Notes under the pieces: model-generated | The model's input: the letters and a program-made list of their open reading frames with translations, nothing else | Databases searched by the model: none | What the model was told of the DNA's origin: nothing | In this document: in pieces, positions 26,444 to 34,853 of the stretch | How the letters are laid out: every line of letters begins with the position of its first letter | Numbering within the stretch: the first letter of the stretch is position 1 | Made by a program: the position numbers and the translations under genes | NCBI RefSeq assembly: GCF_038002225.1 | Contig: NZ_JBBOCA010000001.1 | Coordinates: 4,278,001 to 4,342,000 of the forward strand | DNA from: Paenibacillus sp. FSL R7-0204 | GTDB lineage: Bacteria > Bacillota > Bacilli > Paenibacillales > Paenibacillaceae | DNA length: 64,000 nucleotides | Direction of reading: 5' to 3'

Positions 26444-27334
26444 TTCAAAAAAACAATCCTTTTCCCCGTCATCAGCATGATGCTTCTCAGCTCTGCCCCG
26501 TCTTCATCCGCAAGTGCGCAAAACTTGTAATCCGATGTCAACGAGCAGAAATATGCCTGGGCGATGGAATCCATTCTTTTTATGACGGATAACGATGTGC
26601 TAAAAGGGTATTCCGACGGTACCTTCAAACCAGAAGCAACGGTTACCAAAGCCGAGTTCACCGTCATGCTGCACCGGCTGTTCAATAAGTACCGCCCCAA
26701 TGTAAAGCCCCTGTTCTATGAACCGAAAGTGGCCGGCTATCAGGATGTCCCCACAAATCATTGGGCCTACAAAGAAATATCTGAGCTATACAATTCCTCT
26801 GCGGTCAGCGGCGGCGGGATTTCCCAAAACCCTTCAACAGGTAAGTATACCTTCCAACCTGAAGCCCGGCTGACACGACTCAAGCTAACGTCTATGCTCT
26901 ACCAATTATTCGCTGAAGATTTCGACAAGGGTGCGAATGCCGGTGATCCTGACAAAGAGTTATACCAGCGGTTAAGTAAATTCAAGGATATTCCCTTGAG
27001 AAAATTCAATACTCAGAATGCTATGGATCAATACATGGATACAGAAAGAGCGAAGGCCAGCAACAGGTGGGATACATACATACCTGGGGATGAACTGTCC
27101 CCCGCGATTTTTTATACATACCCGAATGGATCTATCTCGCTAATTGGAGATTTCACCTTTCTGCCGGTTTACGCCATTGCAGCGATGGATTCCCAAAGGA
27201 TTATTACAGCCGATTCCCGTGGATACTACAGACCGCTCGCCCCTGTTACCCGGGCAGAACTGGCAACGATTCTGGACCGCGTCTATCTGTTGTTTGAAAA
27301 GAAAGGGGTTCTGCAAAAATACAGCAATAAATAG
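26441..27334 (+). pseudogene. SLH-domain surface protein interrupted by an in-frame TAA
   Basis: Reading from the ATG at 26441 (after AGGAGG) gives a normal signal peptide MFKKTILFPVISMMLLSSA, then ASAQNL and TAA at 26528-26530. The same frame continues without a gap as SDVNEQKYAWAMESILF, the beginning of the first of three SLH domains. These are around LKGYSDGTFKPEATVTKAEF, FQPEARLTRLKLTSML and YYRPLAPVTRAELATIL. SLH domains bind pyruvylated wall polymer. Without its signal the 256-residue frame beginning at 26564 could not be exported. It could be a true nonsense mutation, read-through, or a sequencing error. Confidence 0.8.
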
Positions 27335-27375
27335 CCTTAAGTGTTGATTCATCAAGCAGGGACCCTAGTCAACAA

Positions 27376-27403
27376 AAATAGCCCGGCCTCTTACAGTGCC
27401 GGG
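27376..27403 (-). terminator. Terminator, usable on both strands
   Basis: CCCGGC / GCCGGG stem. On the minus strand it is followed by TATTTTTGTT, fitting the 83-residue gene that ends at 27424. It also lies just beyond the SLH gene on the plus strand. Confidence 0.65.
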
Positions 27404-27423
27404 TAATGACATCTATTTTCCGA

Positions 27424-27675
27424 TCAAATTCGGCCAGACTCCTTCAATAAAATAAAATCATGACCACGCCGGGTCAATTTGATGTCAGTAGTTCTGACTG
27501 TCACGATCCCGCTTCCTGACCGGGAGATCTTAATATTCTCCACCATCCGGCTGTCGATAAGCTCCTCCATAATATCGGCGAAGTCCTCGGCTTCGAGTTC
27601 CATTACCTCCTGATTAACCGCCTGTTTTGCTTCAATCCGCTTGAGGATGGCATATATCTTTTCCTTCTCTTCCAT
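27424..27675 (-). CDS. YjcQ-like small winged-helix protein
   Basis: This 83-residue protein has an N-terminal helix (KIYAILKRIEAKQ), a helix-turn-helix-like middle, then beta strands (IVTVRTTDIKLTRRGHDFIL). It resembles the layout of the phage-derived YjcQ family: YAILK near the start and LTxxGxxFL near the end. AGAGGTG precedes the ATG. Function is unknown, and the family link is inferred from layout, not strong identity. Confidence 0.55.
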   Translation of the reverse strand: MEEKEKIYAILKRIEAKQAVNQEVMELEAEDFADIMEELIDSRMVENIKISRSGSGIVTVRTTDIKLTRRGHDFILLKESGRI

Positions 27676-27807
27676 CGTACACCTCTTTCATGCCAGCACT
27701 AATTGCCCTGAAGACAATGACTTCTATTATCGCACATCCATTCGGGCCAAGGCGAATTTAAATTCACCGTCATGTAGCAAAGCTTGTCCATCCTGCATCT
27801 GCAACAA

Positions 27808-27836
27808 GAGCAGTCCCGGATTACCGGGACTGCTCT
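27808..27836. terminator. Perfect GC-rich hairpin
   Basis: GAGCAGTCCCGG / CCGGGACTGCTC with a short ATTA-type loop lies 16 nt past the YjcZ-like gene. The T-run on the minus strand is weak (TTGTTGC), but position fits a terminator. Confidence 0.6.
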
Positions 27837-27851
27837 GACTGATTGGATCTC

Positions 27852-27986
27852 CTAGTAGAAGCAGGCACTCAGAATAATAACGAGCAGGATATAAAGAACC
27901 AGAATCGCACCTGTAGATGTCCAGGGACCTACTCCACACGTATTCACGCCGCCTACATTGCCACCGTATCCGCAATCTGCACCCAT
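27852..27986 (-). CDS. YjcZ-family sporulation peptide, 44 residues
   Basis: A Gly/Cys-rich N-terminus (MGADCGYGGNVGGVNTCG) is followed by one hydrophobic helix (GAILVLYILLVIILSACF), the typical YjcZ layout. AAGGAGGTAATCTC is an ideal ribosome site. YjcZ-like peptides are found in spores of Bacillales; their role is unknown. It sits head of a cluster with a spore-surface-like protein, a holin and a glucosaminidase, and a shorter relative lies at 29928. Confidence 0.8.
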   Translation of the reverse strand: MGADCGYGGNVGGVNTCGVGPWTSTGAILVLYILLVIILSACFY

Positions 27987-28138
27987 GAGATTACCTCCTT
28001 CATAATGTTGACTACAGAACAGCATATGAGCCAGCCGCCTTATCAGATTGGGCGAAACGGACATAATTTGAGGCGTATGTACAAGGGCATCCTGCCCGCC
28101 CGTCCTTGCGGGCAGCCCAGGATGTCCCATGCTATTAC

Positions 28139-28561
28139 TTAATCGGATACCAGGATTCCATCGAAGCTCTCCGGACCTACACGGATTGTACCCAGAAGGT
28201 TCGAACTGATGAACGCAGTATACGTTAACTGCGGTGTAATCGTCGGAAGAAAATCATCAGCCGAGAAGGTAATCACCTGTGGAGCCAAGACACTAAGACT
28301 GAAGGTACTGGTAGCGGAATAGACCAGTGGATCAGTCGATAGTGTTCCTCTAACAATTGTTACAGTTACACCTACCAGCGCAAGCGGAAGCTGCAGCGAG
28401 ATGGTTCCTTTTAGTATTACGCGAGGATTCGCCCCTACCCCTTCAGTGATCAGCCCAATTTGCCCGAACAGCTGCGGAGTATTAATGACCAGGATAGGTA
28501 TTGCAATAGAGTTAGCAAAACTAGCATTCTGCGAGGTTCTACCATCAACATAAGTTCCCAT
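28139..28561 (-). CDS. Beta-rich hypothetical protein, perhaps spore surface
   Basis: This 140-residue protein has no signal peptide and is dominated by alternating hydrophobic strands (IAIPILVINTPQLFGQIGLI, GTISLQLPLALVGVTVTIV). AAGGAGGTG lies upstream of the chosen ATG at 28561. The composition resembles bacillus spore-coat or exosporium structural proteins, and YjcZ-like genes are nearby. A different protein with similar character lies at 40147. The spore link is inference only. Confidence 0.55.
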   Translation of the reverse strand: MGTYVDGRTSQNASFANSIAIPILVINTPQLFGQIGLITEGVGANPRVILKGTISLQLPLALVGVTVTIVRGTLSTDPLVYSATSTFSLSVLAPQVITFSADDFLPTITPQLTYTAFISSNLLGTIRVGPESFDGILVSD

Positions 28562-28675
28562 ATCAAGCACCTCCTTTCTTCTTAATTAATATATTCGCGT
28601 TCCTTCTAAATCGCTTGGATGATATCACCATTACTTATTCCCCATCTTATATTACCGCCTGAAGCCGCCGCTCTA

Positions 28676-28957
28676 CTAATCTTCTTTGGTAGTCCCGCTC
28701 CGCTTATTGAACGCCAGTTCAAACAATCCCGTTGCCGATAATCCGGCCAGGCCTCCGGCCCATAGACGAAGAATGAGATTCATATCTGTAAAAGGGTACG
28801 CAGCCGCTCCTACCAGCAGGCCGATGACCAGCCCCACCGCAGGAACCACATTACGCGGAAGGTTCACGCTGTTCTTAACGAGCTGCACCAGCGCCATGAC
28901 GAATACCGCCAATACGGATGCAAAAGCTAGTACACTGTTAAGTGCATCATTGTACAT
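28676..28957 (-). CDS. Holin-like membrane protein
   Basis: This 93-residue protein has three hydrophobic segments (VLAFASVLAVFVMALVQL, VVPAVGLVIGLLVGAAAY, LWAGGLAGLSATGLFEL) and a charged tail (NKRSGTTKED). That is the size and layout of a phage holin. It lies five bases after a glucosaminidase gene on the same strand, so the pair forms a lysis-type module. No other phage genes are near, so it is a remnant or a domesticated unit, perhaps for wall turnover or spore release. Confidence 0.7.
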   Translation of the reverse strand: MYNDALNSVLAFASVLAVFVMALVQLVKNSVNLPRNVVPAVGLVIGLLVGAAAYPFTDMNLILRLWAGGLAGLSATGLFELAFNKRSGTTKED

Positions 28958-28962
28958 ACCGG

Positions 28963-29766
28963 CTACACCCCCTTGCTGGTAACCAGCAGACCGGCACGAT
29001 TCAATACGGTCAGCATCCGGTAAAAATCATAGCTGCCGCCGGACGGTGTATCCAGCAGACCGGCGGCTGACGCTGCCTGTACTGCAGGCTCAGCCCAGGC
29101 CGGCACATTCATTACTGCACGGCCCTCAATGACAGCCAGCCGCTCCGCAACACCTTTAATGGACTGGCCTTGCTCTTGAACGCCGGCCTTCAGTGTATCT
29201 CTGCTGGCAGACAGTCCTGCCAGCAGCTCCTTCAGCTCACGCAGCTCGGTTTCCAGCGCCGCAATTTTTTGTTTATCTTCAGCCGACATCTCTTCATCCT
29301 CCTTCAGCTCGTCATATTGATACAGGTTATATGAATCCATAATCTGAATCAGCTTGGACGCATAACCCGGGTCCGTTGCGTAGCCTGCAGCAGCAATCTC
29401 GCGGGCAGCTGTTTTGCCGTCGACTCCAATAGCCTTGCTGTACAGCTTGGGGTTCCAGGACACTCCCCCGGTAATCAGTGCGGAATGATCCGCTATAGAT
29501 TCTCCCCAGTTATGATAGGAACGGAACTGGGCAGTCACCTGTACAGCTTGGCCGTTCCTGTATTCCGTTGTCGGAAGCGCCAGGCTGCCCGCAGGCCCGC
29601 TACCCTTGATGCCGAACAGATTGCCTGCCTTCAGCGTCAAGCCGCTCGTTCCCCAGCCGGATTCCAGCGCTGCCTGGGCAATCGTCAGCGAAGCTGCGAT
29701 ACGGGTGCGCTGCATATCCGCTACTGCGAAAGAAGCGATCCGGGTGATAAATTCGGAGTTCGTCAT
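28963..29766 (-). CDS. Glucosaminidase (GH73-like) endolysin
   Basis: This 267-residue protein has a FlgJ/GH73-type catalytic domain at residues 1-150. Visible parts are SLTIAQAALESGWG with the catalytic Glu, LKAGNLFGIKG, FRSYHNWGESIADHSAL and AAAGYATDPGYASKLIQIM. A coiled linker (SAEDKQKIAALETELRELKE) and a C-terminal SLH-like or wall-binding stub (VPAWAEPAVQAASAAGLL) follow. It should cut N-acetylglucosaminyl bonds of peptidoglycan. There is no signal peptide, so export would depend on the adjacent holin. That is consistent with a phage-type lysis pair. Confidence 0.82.
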   Translation of the reverse strand: MTNSEFITRIASFAVADMQRTRIAASLTIAQAALESGWGTSGLTLKAGNLFGIKGSGPAGSLALPTTEYRNGQAVQVTAQFRSYHNWGESIADHSALITGGVSWNPKLYSKAIGVDGKTAAREIAAAGYATDPGYASKLIQIMDSYNLYQYDELKEDEEMSAEDKQKIAALETELRELKELLAGLSASRDTLKAGVQEQGQSIKGVAERLAVIEGRAVMNVPAWAEPAVQAASAAGLLDTPSGGSYDFYRMLTVLNRAGLLVTSKGV

Positions 29767-29875
29767 TGCTTCACTTCCTTTCCTACTATATTAAATGCCC
29801 CGCCCTGCCAAACTGCCTGTGCTTATCCCTGTTATGATGTATATGGAAGTGAGCTGCAGCTTATACGCACGCAAA

Positions 29876-29904
29876 CAGCGCCGGAGCGGATGCCCCGGCG
29901 CTGT
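29876..29904. terminator. GC-rich hairpin after short YjcZ-like gene
   Basis: CAGCGCCGG / CCGGCGCTG stem 24 nt past the 26-residue gene, with TTTGCG on the minus strand. Moderately convincing terminator. Confidence 0.5.
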
Positions 29905-29927
29905 CCCCCCCCCTATTTTCCCTTCCG

Positions 29928-30008
29928 CTAAAATACGCTAAGGATAATAATCAACAAAATAAACAATACCAGAATCGTAGCCGTTGACGTTCTCAGACCT
30001 CCACTCAT
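29928..30008 (-). CDS. Very short YjcZ-like peptide, 26 residues
   Basis: The peptide is MSGGLRTSTATILVLFILLI plus IILSVF. The STATILVLFILLIIIL helix closely matches the helix of the 44-residue peptide at 27852. AAAGGAGGGCTCCAG is a strong ribosome site, which makes it a real gene despite its size. Likely a spore-membrane micropeptide; function unknown. Confidence 0.75.
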   Translation of the reverse strand: MSGGLRTSTATILVLFILLIIILSVF

Positions 30009-30189
30009 CTGGAGCCCTCCTTTCTTACGCACATGCCCAGCTTTGCTTCCTCTACATCGTATGCCTGTAGTCCCAAAAAAACTGGGCGAACGTACAATAT
30101 GGGATTTATATGTAATAAAAAGGATTGTTAAATCTTCCATCTTGGCTTAGACTAGTATTAATTAACTATATCGGAGGGACTAATTTACT

Positions 30190-30315
30190 ATGCCTTCATA
30201 TTATTTCAAGGAAATTTGGACACCGCTGAGCTGGATAGGCATTAAGTTTTTCCGGGACGACGAAGGATTTCTGTGGATAAAGAGATGGTCTAATCCACGT
30301 AAGCGGTTACGCTAA
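30190..30315 (+). CDS. Small Trp-rich basic peptide, 41 residues
   Basis: A frame starting ATG at 30190 follows GGAGGG at eleven bases. It encodes MPSYYFKEIWTPLSWIGIKF followed by FRDDEGFLWIKRWSNPRKRL and Arg. It has four Trp and a basic tail. A 16-bp perfect hairpin follows, giving a compact single-gene unit on the plus strand between two minus-strand genes. I do not recognise a family. Confidence 0.5.
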   Translation: MPSYYFKEIWTPLSWIGIKFFRDDEGFLWIKRWSNPRKRLR

Positions 30316-30331
30316 TCTAGGGAGATAACAT

Positions 30332-30398
30332 CAAACAACCTTTTATCCGGCACAAGAGGAGCATCCCCGTCCTGCTGATAAAAGGTTGTTTGTTGTTT
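30332..30398 (+). terminator. Long hairpin after the 41-residue gene
   Basis: CAAACAACCTTTTATC (30332-30347) pairs perfectly with GATAAAAGGTTGTTTG (30377-30392). The loop of 29 bases has an inner AGGA/TCCT. It is followed by TTGTTTC. Probably a terminator, possibly for both strands. Confidence 0.65.
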
Positions 30399-30421
30399 CT
30401 GTCTGCTTCAGACTCCTGACC

Positions 30422-32053
30422 CTAAGATGCCGCCTCGAAAGTAATCCGGTTCTTCCCGCTCCGCTTGGAGATATACAATGCTTCGTCTGCGAGCCGCAGG
30501 GTCAGGGTGGTATCTCCGCCGTCCGGAGTCCATACAGCAGCACCTACGCTGCAGCCTACACGAAGCTCCTCGCCTTTAATCAGAATCGGCTGGTTGATCT
30601 TGCTGATAATCCGCGAAGCCACTACCTCCGCTTCCTTCATCGGTTTGCCCGCCGAGGTATTCAGAATAATCACGAATTCATCCCCGCCCAGCCGGGCAAC
30701 GATCTCATTGTCCCGCGTACAGTCCATCAGCCGGAAGGCCACCTCCTGCAACAGAGCATCTCCAACCGCATGGCCGAAGCTGTCGTTCACTTTTTTGAAG
30801 CCGTCCAGATCCATGTACAAAAAGCTTAGCGTCGTCCGCTTCTGCTTAGCCTTACTAACCGCATGGGCCAGAAACTCATCCAGCGCTGCCCGGTTGGGCA
30901 AGCCGGTAAGCTTATCATGCAGCGCCATATCCGACATATAGCTTAGCTTGGTCTCTGTCTTGGTCAGGTTGTTCACCAGGCCCCGCAGGGAGGCCGACAG
31001 AATCGCCACATCTCTGAACCGGGTAGACGCCGGGATCTCCACATCGGCACCGGAGCTGAGCAGGTCGGCTGTACGGGTGATATCCCTCAGCGGACGGCTG
31101 ATCCATGAGGCCAGCAGCCAGCCGATTAGTGCGAAGACTGCTGCGGTCAGCAGACCGCTGATCAATATGAAGCGTTCAAGCTGATGGACCGAGGCAAACG
31201 CGATGTCTGCCGGCTGACGGATAATGACCGTCCAGCCAAGGCCCGGGTAGTTCATGTAACCATCGCCATAGGCGTATCCCGTTAAATAGGAGTCACGGCC
31301 CCGCTCCTGTTCAATCACATAGGAGCTCTTGCCGCTGCGGGCCTGCTGCAGGACCGCAGCCGTCATTCTTTTACCGGTGAGCGCTTCAGGTCCCAGCAGA
31401 ATGGTGTCATCCTTCTTGCTGACCACGAACACCTCCACGCCCTTAAGCCGTTCCTTGAGCGGATTCACGATGGAGGCCTCGACCTCGCGTGACCACTCCC
31501 AGCTAAGATGTGCCGCCAGCACGCCGCTTGTCTGTCCTTGCTTGTCCATGACCGGCACACTCACATCAACAAACTGCAGGGCTTCTCCTGTAGGATTAGG
31601 CAACAGCTTAGAGAGCAGCACCGCATCGTGGACATCCCCGACGAAGGTTCCCTTAAGCGCCTGCTGAAAGACCGGCCTCTGGCTGATATTCGTTCCTTGT
31701 AAAATCCGATCCGTGGAAGCAACTACATTCCCTGTCTTATCCAGAAAACCCACCCAAGTGAATACTGGAAGACTCTTCTTCAGCTGATTCAGCAATCCGC
31801 CGGCTTCTGCCGGTTCCACAGGCTCCTGAAAAGCATTAAGCTTACTCAAAACTTCTATTTCACCGGAACGTGACCACATGAATTGATCAAGCTTCTCTGA
31901 CATTTGATTGGCCTCTGCGGCCAGGGAGCTGCCGATACTGACTTCCACAGAAGTGGTGGAGCGGTTGCCGATCACATAGCTGAGAATAGCCGTGAGCAGA
32001 ATGATAATAACCGCAAATGCTATTGAAAATAAAGTGCGAAGACTTAATGACAT
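30422..32053 (-). CDS. Membrane diguanylate cyclase (Cache-HAMP-GGDEF)
   Basis: This 543-residue protein has TM1 (LFSIAFAVIIILLTAILSYV), an extracellular dCache-like sensor (about res. 35-275), TM2 (FILISGLLTAAVFALIGWLL), a HAMP region (SRPLRDITRTADLLSSGADV) and a GGDEF domain. The active site RLGGDEFVIIL and substrate residues DKLTGLPNR, YMDLDGFKKVND are intact, so it should make c-di-GMP. The usual RxxD inhibitory site before GGDEF reads RDNE, so product inhibition may be lost. The ATG at 32053 follows GGAAGAGGAGAG. A PilZ protein is encoded about 0.9 kb away. Confidence 0.93.
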   Translation of the reverse strand: MSLSLRTLFSIAFAVIIILLTAILSYVIGNRSTTSVEVSIGSSLAAEANQMSEKLDQFMWSRSGEIEVLSKLNAFQEPVEPAEAGGLLNQLKKSLPVFTWVGFLDKTGNVVASTDRILQGTNISQRPVFQQALKGTFVGDVHDAVLLSKLLPNPTGEALQFVDVSVPVMDKQGQTSGVLAAHLSWEWSREVEASIVNPLKERLKGVEVFVVSKKDDTILLGPEALTGKRMTAAVLQQARSGKSSYVIEQERGRDSYLTGYAYGDGYMNYPGLGWTVIIRQPADIAFASVHQLERFILISGLLTAAVFALIGWLLASWISRPLRDITRTADLLSSGADVEIPASTRFRDVAILSASLRGLVNNLTKTETKLSYMSDMALHDKLTGLPNRAALDEFLAHAVSKAKQKRTTLSFLYMDLDGFKKVNDSFGHAVGDALLQEVAFRLMDCTRDNEIVARLGGDEFVIILNTSAGKPMKEAEVVASRIISKINQPILIKGEELRVGCSVGAAVWTPDGGDTTLTLRLADEALYISKRSGKNRITFEAAS

Positions 32054-32207
32054 GTACACTCTCCTCTTCCGATGACCTTGTTCATGCTTCCGACCACTGA
32101 AGATATCTTGCGGCAACATGTCGAAATGGGTCGATATTTCTTTATCGGAAGAGTCCGGCAGAAATATAATACAGCTTTCCGGCACACCGCCGTTTTTTCT
32201 TGAGTCG

Positions 32208-32813
32208 TTACCCTACCTTCGCTCCCATAGAACGGGCCAGCAGCACAGCCTGCTCCACATCCAGACGCACTCCTTTGAGATCCAGGCTCTTCAGATCAAT
32301 CCCTTCCAGCTTGGCGTCACGCAGATCTGCCCCTGCAAGCTTACACTGTGCAAGCTGAACCCGGCTTAAATCCGCCCCGCGCAGATCCGCCTTTTGCAAA
32401 TCACAACCCTGCATATCTGCCTCGGTGAACCGGATGCCACGCAGATCCTGCCTGCTGAGATTCAGGTGGCGCAGATTCGTATAGGCCCAGTCCCCTCCGC
32501 TCAATGTGATTCCGTCCATATGGGCGTTGGCGAAATCCGATCCGACCATCTTGCAGTTCTCGAACTTCGCCACGAACAGATTCGCTCCGGTGAACTTGCA
32601 GTTGGTGAACGCGCCATCCGTGTGCAGCGATGCATTCAGCAGGGCACCGGTGAAATCGCAATCGACAAACCGGCAGCCGCTGGAGGTCATCTCTTCCATC
32701 GAAGCTCCCCGGAAGGAGCAGTGCTCAAAGGTACAGCCGTTTATTTCTCCATCCTGCAGCGCCGCGTAATCGAAATTATGCTCATTAAACGTTTCATTAT
32801 GAAATTGATACAT
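32208..32813 (-). CDS. Pentapeptide-repeat protein
   Basis: This 201-residue right-handed beta-helix protein has repeats such as LRGIRFTEADMQGCDLQKAD and LRGADLSRVQLAQCKLAGAD, with the A(D/N)LxG pattern through residues 15-190. AGAGGTG lies before the ATG. Some family members protect DNA gyrase, but most have unknown roles; nothing here points to one. It stands alone between the cyclase and PilZ genes. Confidence 0.88.
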   Translation of the reverse strand: MYQFHNETFNEHNFDYAALQDGEINGCTFEHCSFRGASMEEMTSSGCRFVDCDFTGALLNASLHTDGAFTNCKFTGANLFVAKFENCKMVGSDFANAHMDGITLSGGDWAYTNLRHLNLSRQDLRGIRFTEADMQGCDLQKADLRGADLSRVQLAQCKLAGADLRDAKLEGIDLKSLDLKGVRLDVEQAVLLARSMGAKVG

Positions 32814-32956
32814 CGTACATGCACCTCTTTATCTGGGTATTAGAGCAAAGGTATGGTATAACAGATACTATATTATTCTTTAAATATACTACTTTAGGAG
32901 ATTGTCCAAGTGTAGCCGTTTCGATATAATAGCAAATAAAATCGCGGAGGTAAATG

Positions 32957-33337
32957 ATGGATGACTCCAGCAGAAAAGAACCATTCCGATATGTAATGAA
33001 CCAGCCCATCGATTGCTGGCTTGAAATTCCTGCCAGTAATTCGGGACCGGGAGCGGGAAAATTGACTGAAGGTATTCTGCTTGACCTTAGCCGCTCCGGC
33101 TGTAAGGTCCGCACCTCGCTGAACCTCCGCTTCACCGCAGGGGATACGAAGCTGATTATTCATTTTCAGCTGGCGGAAGAGAAGCTGCAGTATGAAGGCA
33201 GTGTCCGCTGGGGCTGGATGTTCGGTCTGGGGCAATACCAGTACGGGGTAAGGCTGGACCTGCAGGAAGACGAGGAAGAACAGCTGCTGCGGGAGCTGGA
33301 GCTGTGGACAAGCGGAAGAAGCGCGCAAGGCTTGTAG
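32957..33337 (+). CDS. PilZ-domain protein
   Basis: This 126-residue single PilZ domain has the D-x-S-x-x-G motif as LDLSRSGCKV and a basic N-terminal motif KEPFRY that approximates RxxxR. Two adjacent ATGs follow GGAGG; the second, at 32957, has better spacing (the first is 32954). PilZ domains bind c-di-GMP, and a diguanylate cyclase is the near neighbour, so signal and receptor may belong together. The output partner is unknown. Confidence 0.85.
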   Translation: MDDSSRKEPFRYVMNQPIDCWLEIPASNSGPGAGKLTEGILLDLSRSGCKVRTSLNLRFTAGDTKLIIHFQLAEEKLQYEGSVRWGWMFGLGQYQYGVRLDLQEDEEEQLLRELELWTSGRSAQGL

Positions 33338-33365
33338 CCTTTGCGCTCCCTAATAATGTATACAA

Positions 33366-33400
33366 ACGCAAGCAAGGCTGATTAGGAGCCTTGCTTGCGT
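33366..33400. terminator. Bidirectional hairpin between PilZ and ABC genes
   Basis: ACGCAAGCAAGGCT pairs perfectly with AGCCTTGCTTGCGT over 14 bases with a GATTAGG loop, between convergent genes. T-runs are weak on both sides. Confidence 0.6.
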
Positions 33401-33418
33401 GAAATAGGAACGTACCTT

Positions 33419-34153
33419 TTACACTTCGATTCTTCTCCTCACAAGCGTAACCATTCCATAGATCATCAGGCAGACCACCGCCACTTCAAACAGCAGCGCC
33501 CCTTGATTCACCGGAAGATACTTTATTGTGAAATCACTGCCGGACTGGGGGCTTACAGGGTATATTTTGAAGTTAAAAGGACTATCTAAACCAATGAAAT
33601 TAGTGTCAAAGAGCACCTTTTCCAGATAACCTATTCCGTTCTGCAGCAGGGCCAACAGGGCGATGCCGACCCAGACTCTCAATCTCATGCGCAGACTGTA
33701 GGCAACGGTAAAGGAGAACATCACCATCACCATTAAAAATAAGATAGACCAGACCGATTGAAGCAATACCCGGAAGCCAACCGTCAGCAGATTGCCTGGC
33801 AGAAAATCCATCGTATACAGCAGCTTGTAAATCCCCAGATGGCCGAGACCCAAAAGGATGACCACCCCGGTCAGCAGCAGCGCCAGCAGCATGGGAGACA
33901 GGACCGTCTGCTGCGCAGTAACCGGCAAAAGCCGCCGCTGATAGGATTTAAGATTACGGAAATATCCGGTGACCGCTATAAAGATCATTGCGATGGCCAG
34001 TATACAGTAAACAGCCAGATTCAGGGTGACCAAATCCACGTCCATTTTTGCACTGTAGATCCACAGTCCGGCTTGAGCGAGCAACGCAATGACGATGAAG
34101 ACGAGAATACGTTCTTGTCGGCGTTTAAGATCATATTTTAATAGCTTCAGCAT
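33419..34153 (-). CDS. ABC exporter permease (module 2)
   Basis: This 244-residue protein has about six membrane segments, among them ILVFIVIALLAQAGLWIY, LALLLTGVVILLGLGHLGIY and LFLMVMVMFSFTVAYSL. It begins MLKLLKYDLKRRQE, as in ABC-2/YtrC-type permeases. Its start overlaps the ATPase gene by 7 nt. It is last in a five-gene operon with a GntR repressor. Substrate unknown; YtrA-type systems respond to wall-active peptides. Confidence 0.8.
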   Translation of the reverse strand: MLKLLKYDLKRRQERILVFIVIALLAQAGLWIYSAKMDVDLVTLNLAVYCILAIAMIFIAVTGYFRNLKSYQRRLLPVTAQQTVLSPMLLALLLTGVVILLGLGHLGIYKLLYTMDFLPGNLLTVGFRVLLQSVWSILFLMVMVMFSFTVAYSLRMRLRVWVGIALLALLQNGIGYLEKVLFDTNFIGLDSPFNFKIYPVSPQSGSDFTIKYLPVNQGALLFEVAVVCLMIYGMVTLVRRRIEV

Positions 34154-34848
34154 TCGGCAAACACCTCTCTGAACAGCTCATCTACACTCTTCCCATGCTC
34201 TTGTCTAAGCTCTTCCACCGGACGATGCAGCACAATCTCCCCATCCTTCAGAAAAATCACCTCATCAAAGATCCGTTCGATATCCGTCACCAGATGGGTG
34301 GAGAGCAGAATACTGCTGTCCTCCTCATAGAACTCCATCAGCGCATTCAGAATCTTGGTCCGTGCCACCGGATCAACGCCGCCAATCGGCTCATCCAGCA
34401 GATATAATCTGGCCCGGCGGGAGAGCGCTAAGGTCAGCTGCAGGCGTTCGTTCATCCCTTTGGATAACGTCCGCACCTTATCCGCTGTACGCAGATTCAT
34501 GAAATCCAGCATCCGCAGCGCCTTGGCCTGATCGAAATCCGGGTAGAAATCCTGCTGGAATCTCAGCGCATCCCCGATATTCATCCATGACTCCGTTACC
34601 GGCACATCCGGCATGAAGGAGACGAGCTTCTTGCTCTCTACGCCCACGGGTACGCCAAGGACCCTGATCCGTCCCGAGCCGGGCCAGGCGAGTCCTGAGA
34701 TCAGCTTCATGAGTGTGCTTTTGCCGCTGCCGTTGCTTCCCAGAAGGCCGGTGATGGTGCCGCTGCCCAGCTTGAAGGAGACCTGGTTCAGCGCCTGTCT
34801 GGGCCCGAACTGTTTGCTTACATTCTGTATGTCAAGTATATCGTCCAC
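34147..34848 (-). CDS. ABC transporter ATPase (module 2)
   Basis: This 233-residue nucleotide-binding subunit has Walker A GSNGSGKST near residue 38, signature LSKGMNERLQL, Walker B LYLLDEPIGG with D-loop VDP, and switch His in LSTHLVTDIE. It partners the permease that overlaps its 3' end and lies 5 nt after the GntR gene. This fits a GntR-controlled exporter module. Confidence 0.9.
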   Translation of the reverse strand: MDDILDIQNVSKQFGPRQALNQVSFKLGSGTITGLLGSNGSGKSTLMKLISGLAWPGSGRIRVLGVPVGVESKKLVSFMPDVPVTESWMNIGDALRFQQDFYPDFDQAKALRMLDFMNLRTADKVRTLSKGMNERLQLTLALSRRARLYLLDEPIGGVDPVARTKILNALMEFYEEDSSILLSTHLVTDIERIFDEVIFLKDGEIVLHRPVEELRQEHGKSVDELFREVFAEC

Positions 34849-34853
34849 TCTTC

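Noticed and set aside
27336..27350. TTAAGTGTTG resembling part of the dispersed repeat
   Set aside because: Only about ten bases match and no other block is present nearby.
28676..29766. Prophage
   Set aside because: Only holin and lysin genes; no integrase, capsid, tail or attachment repeats are visible.
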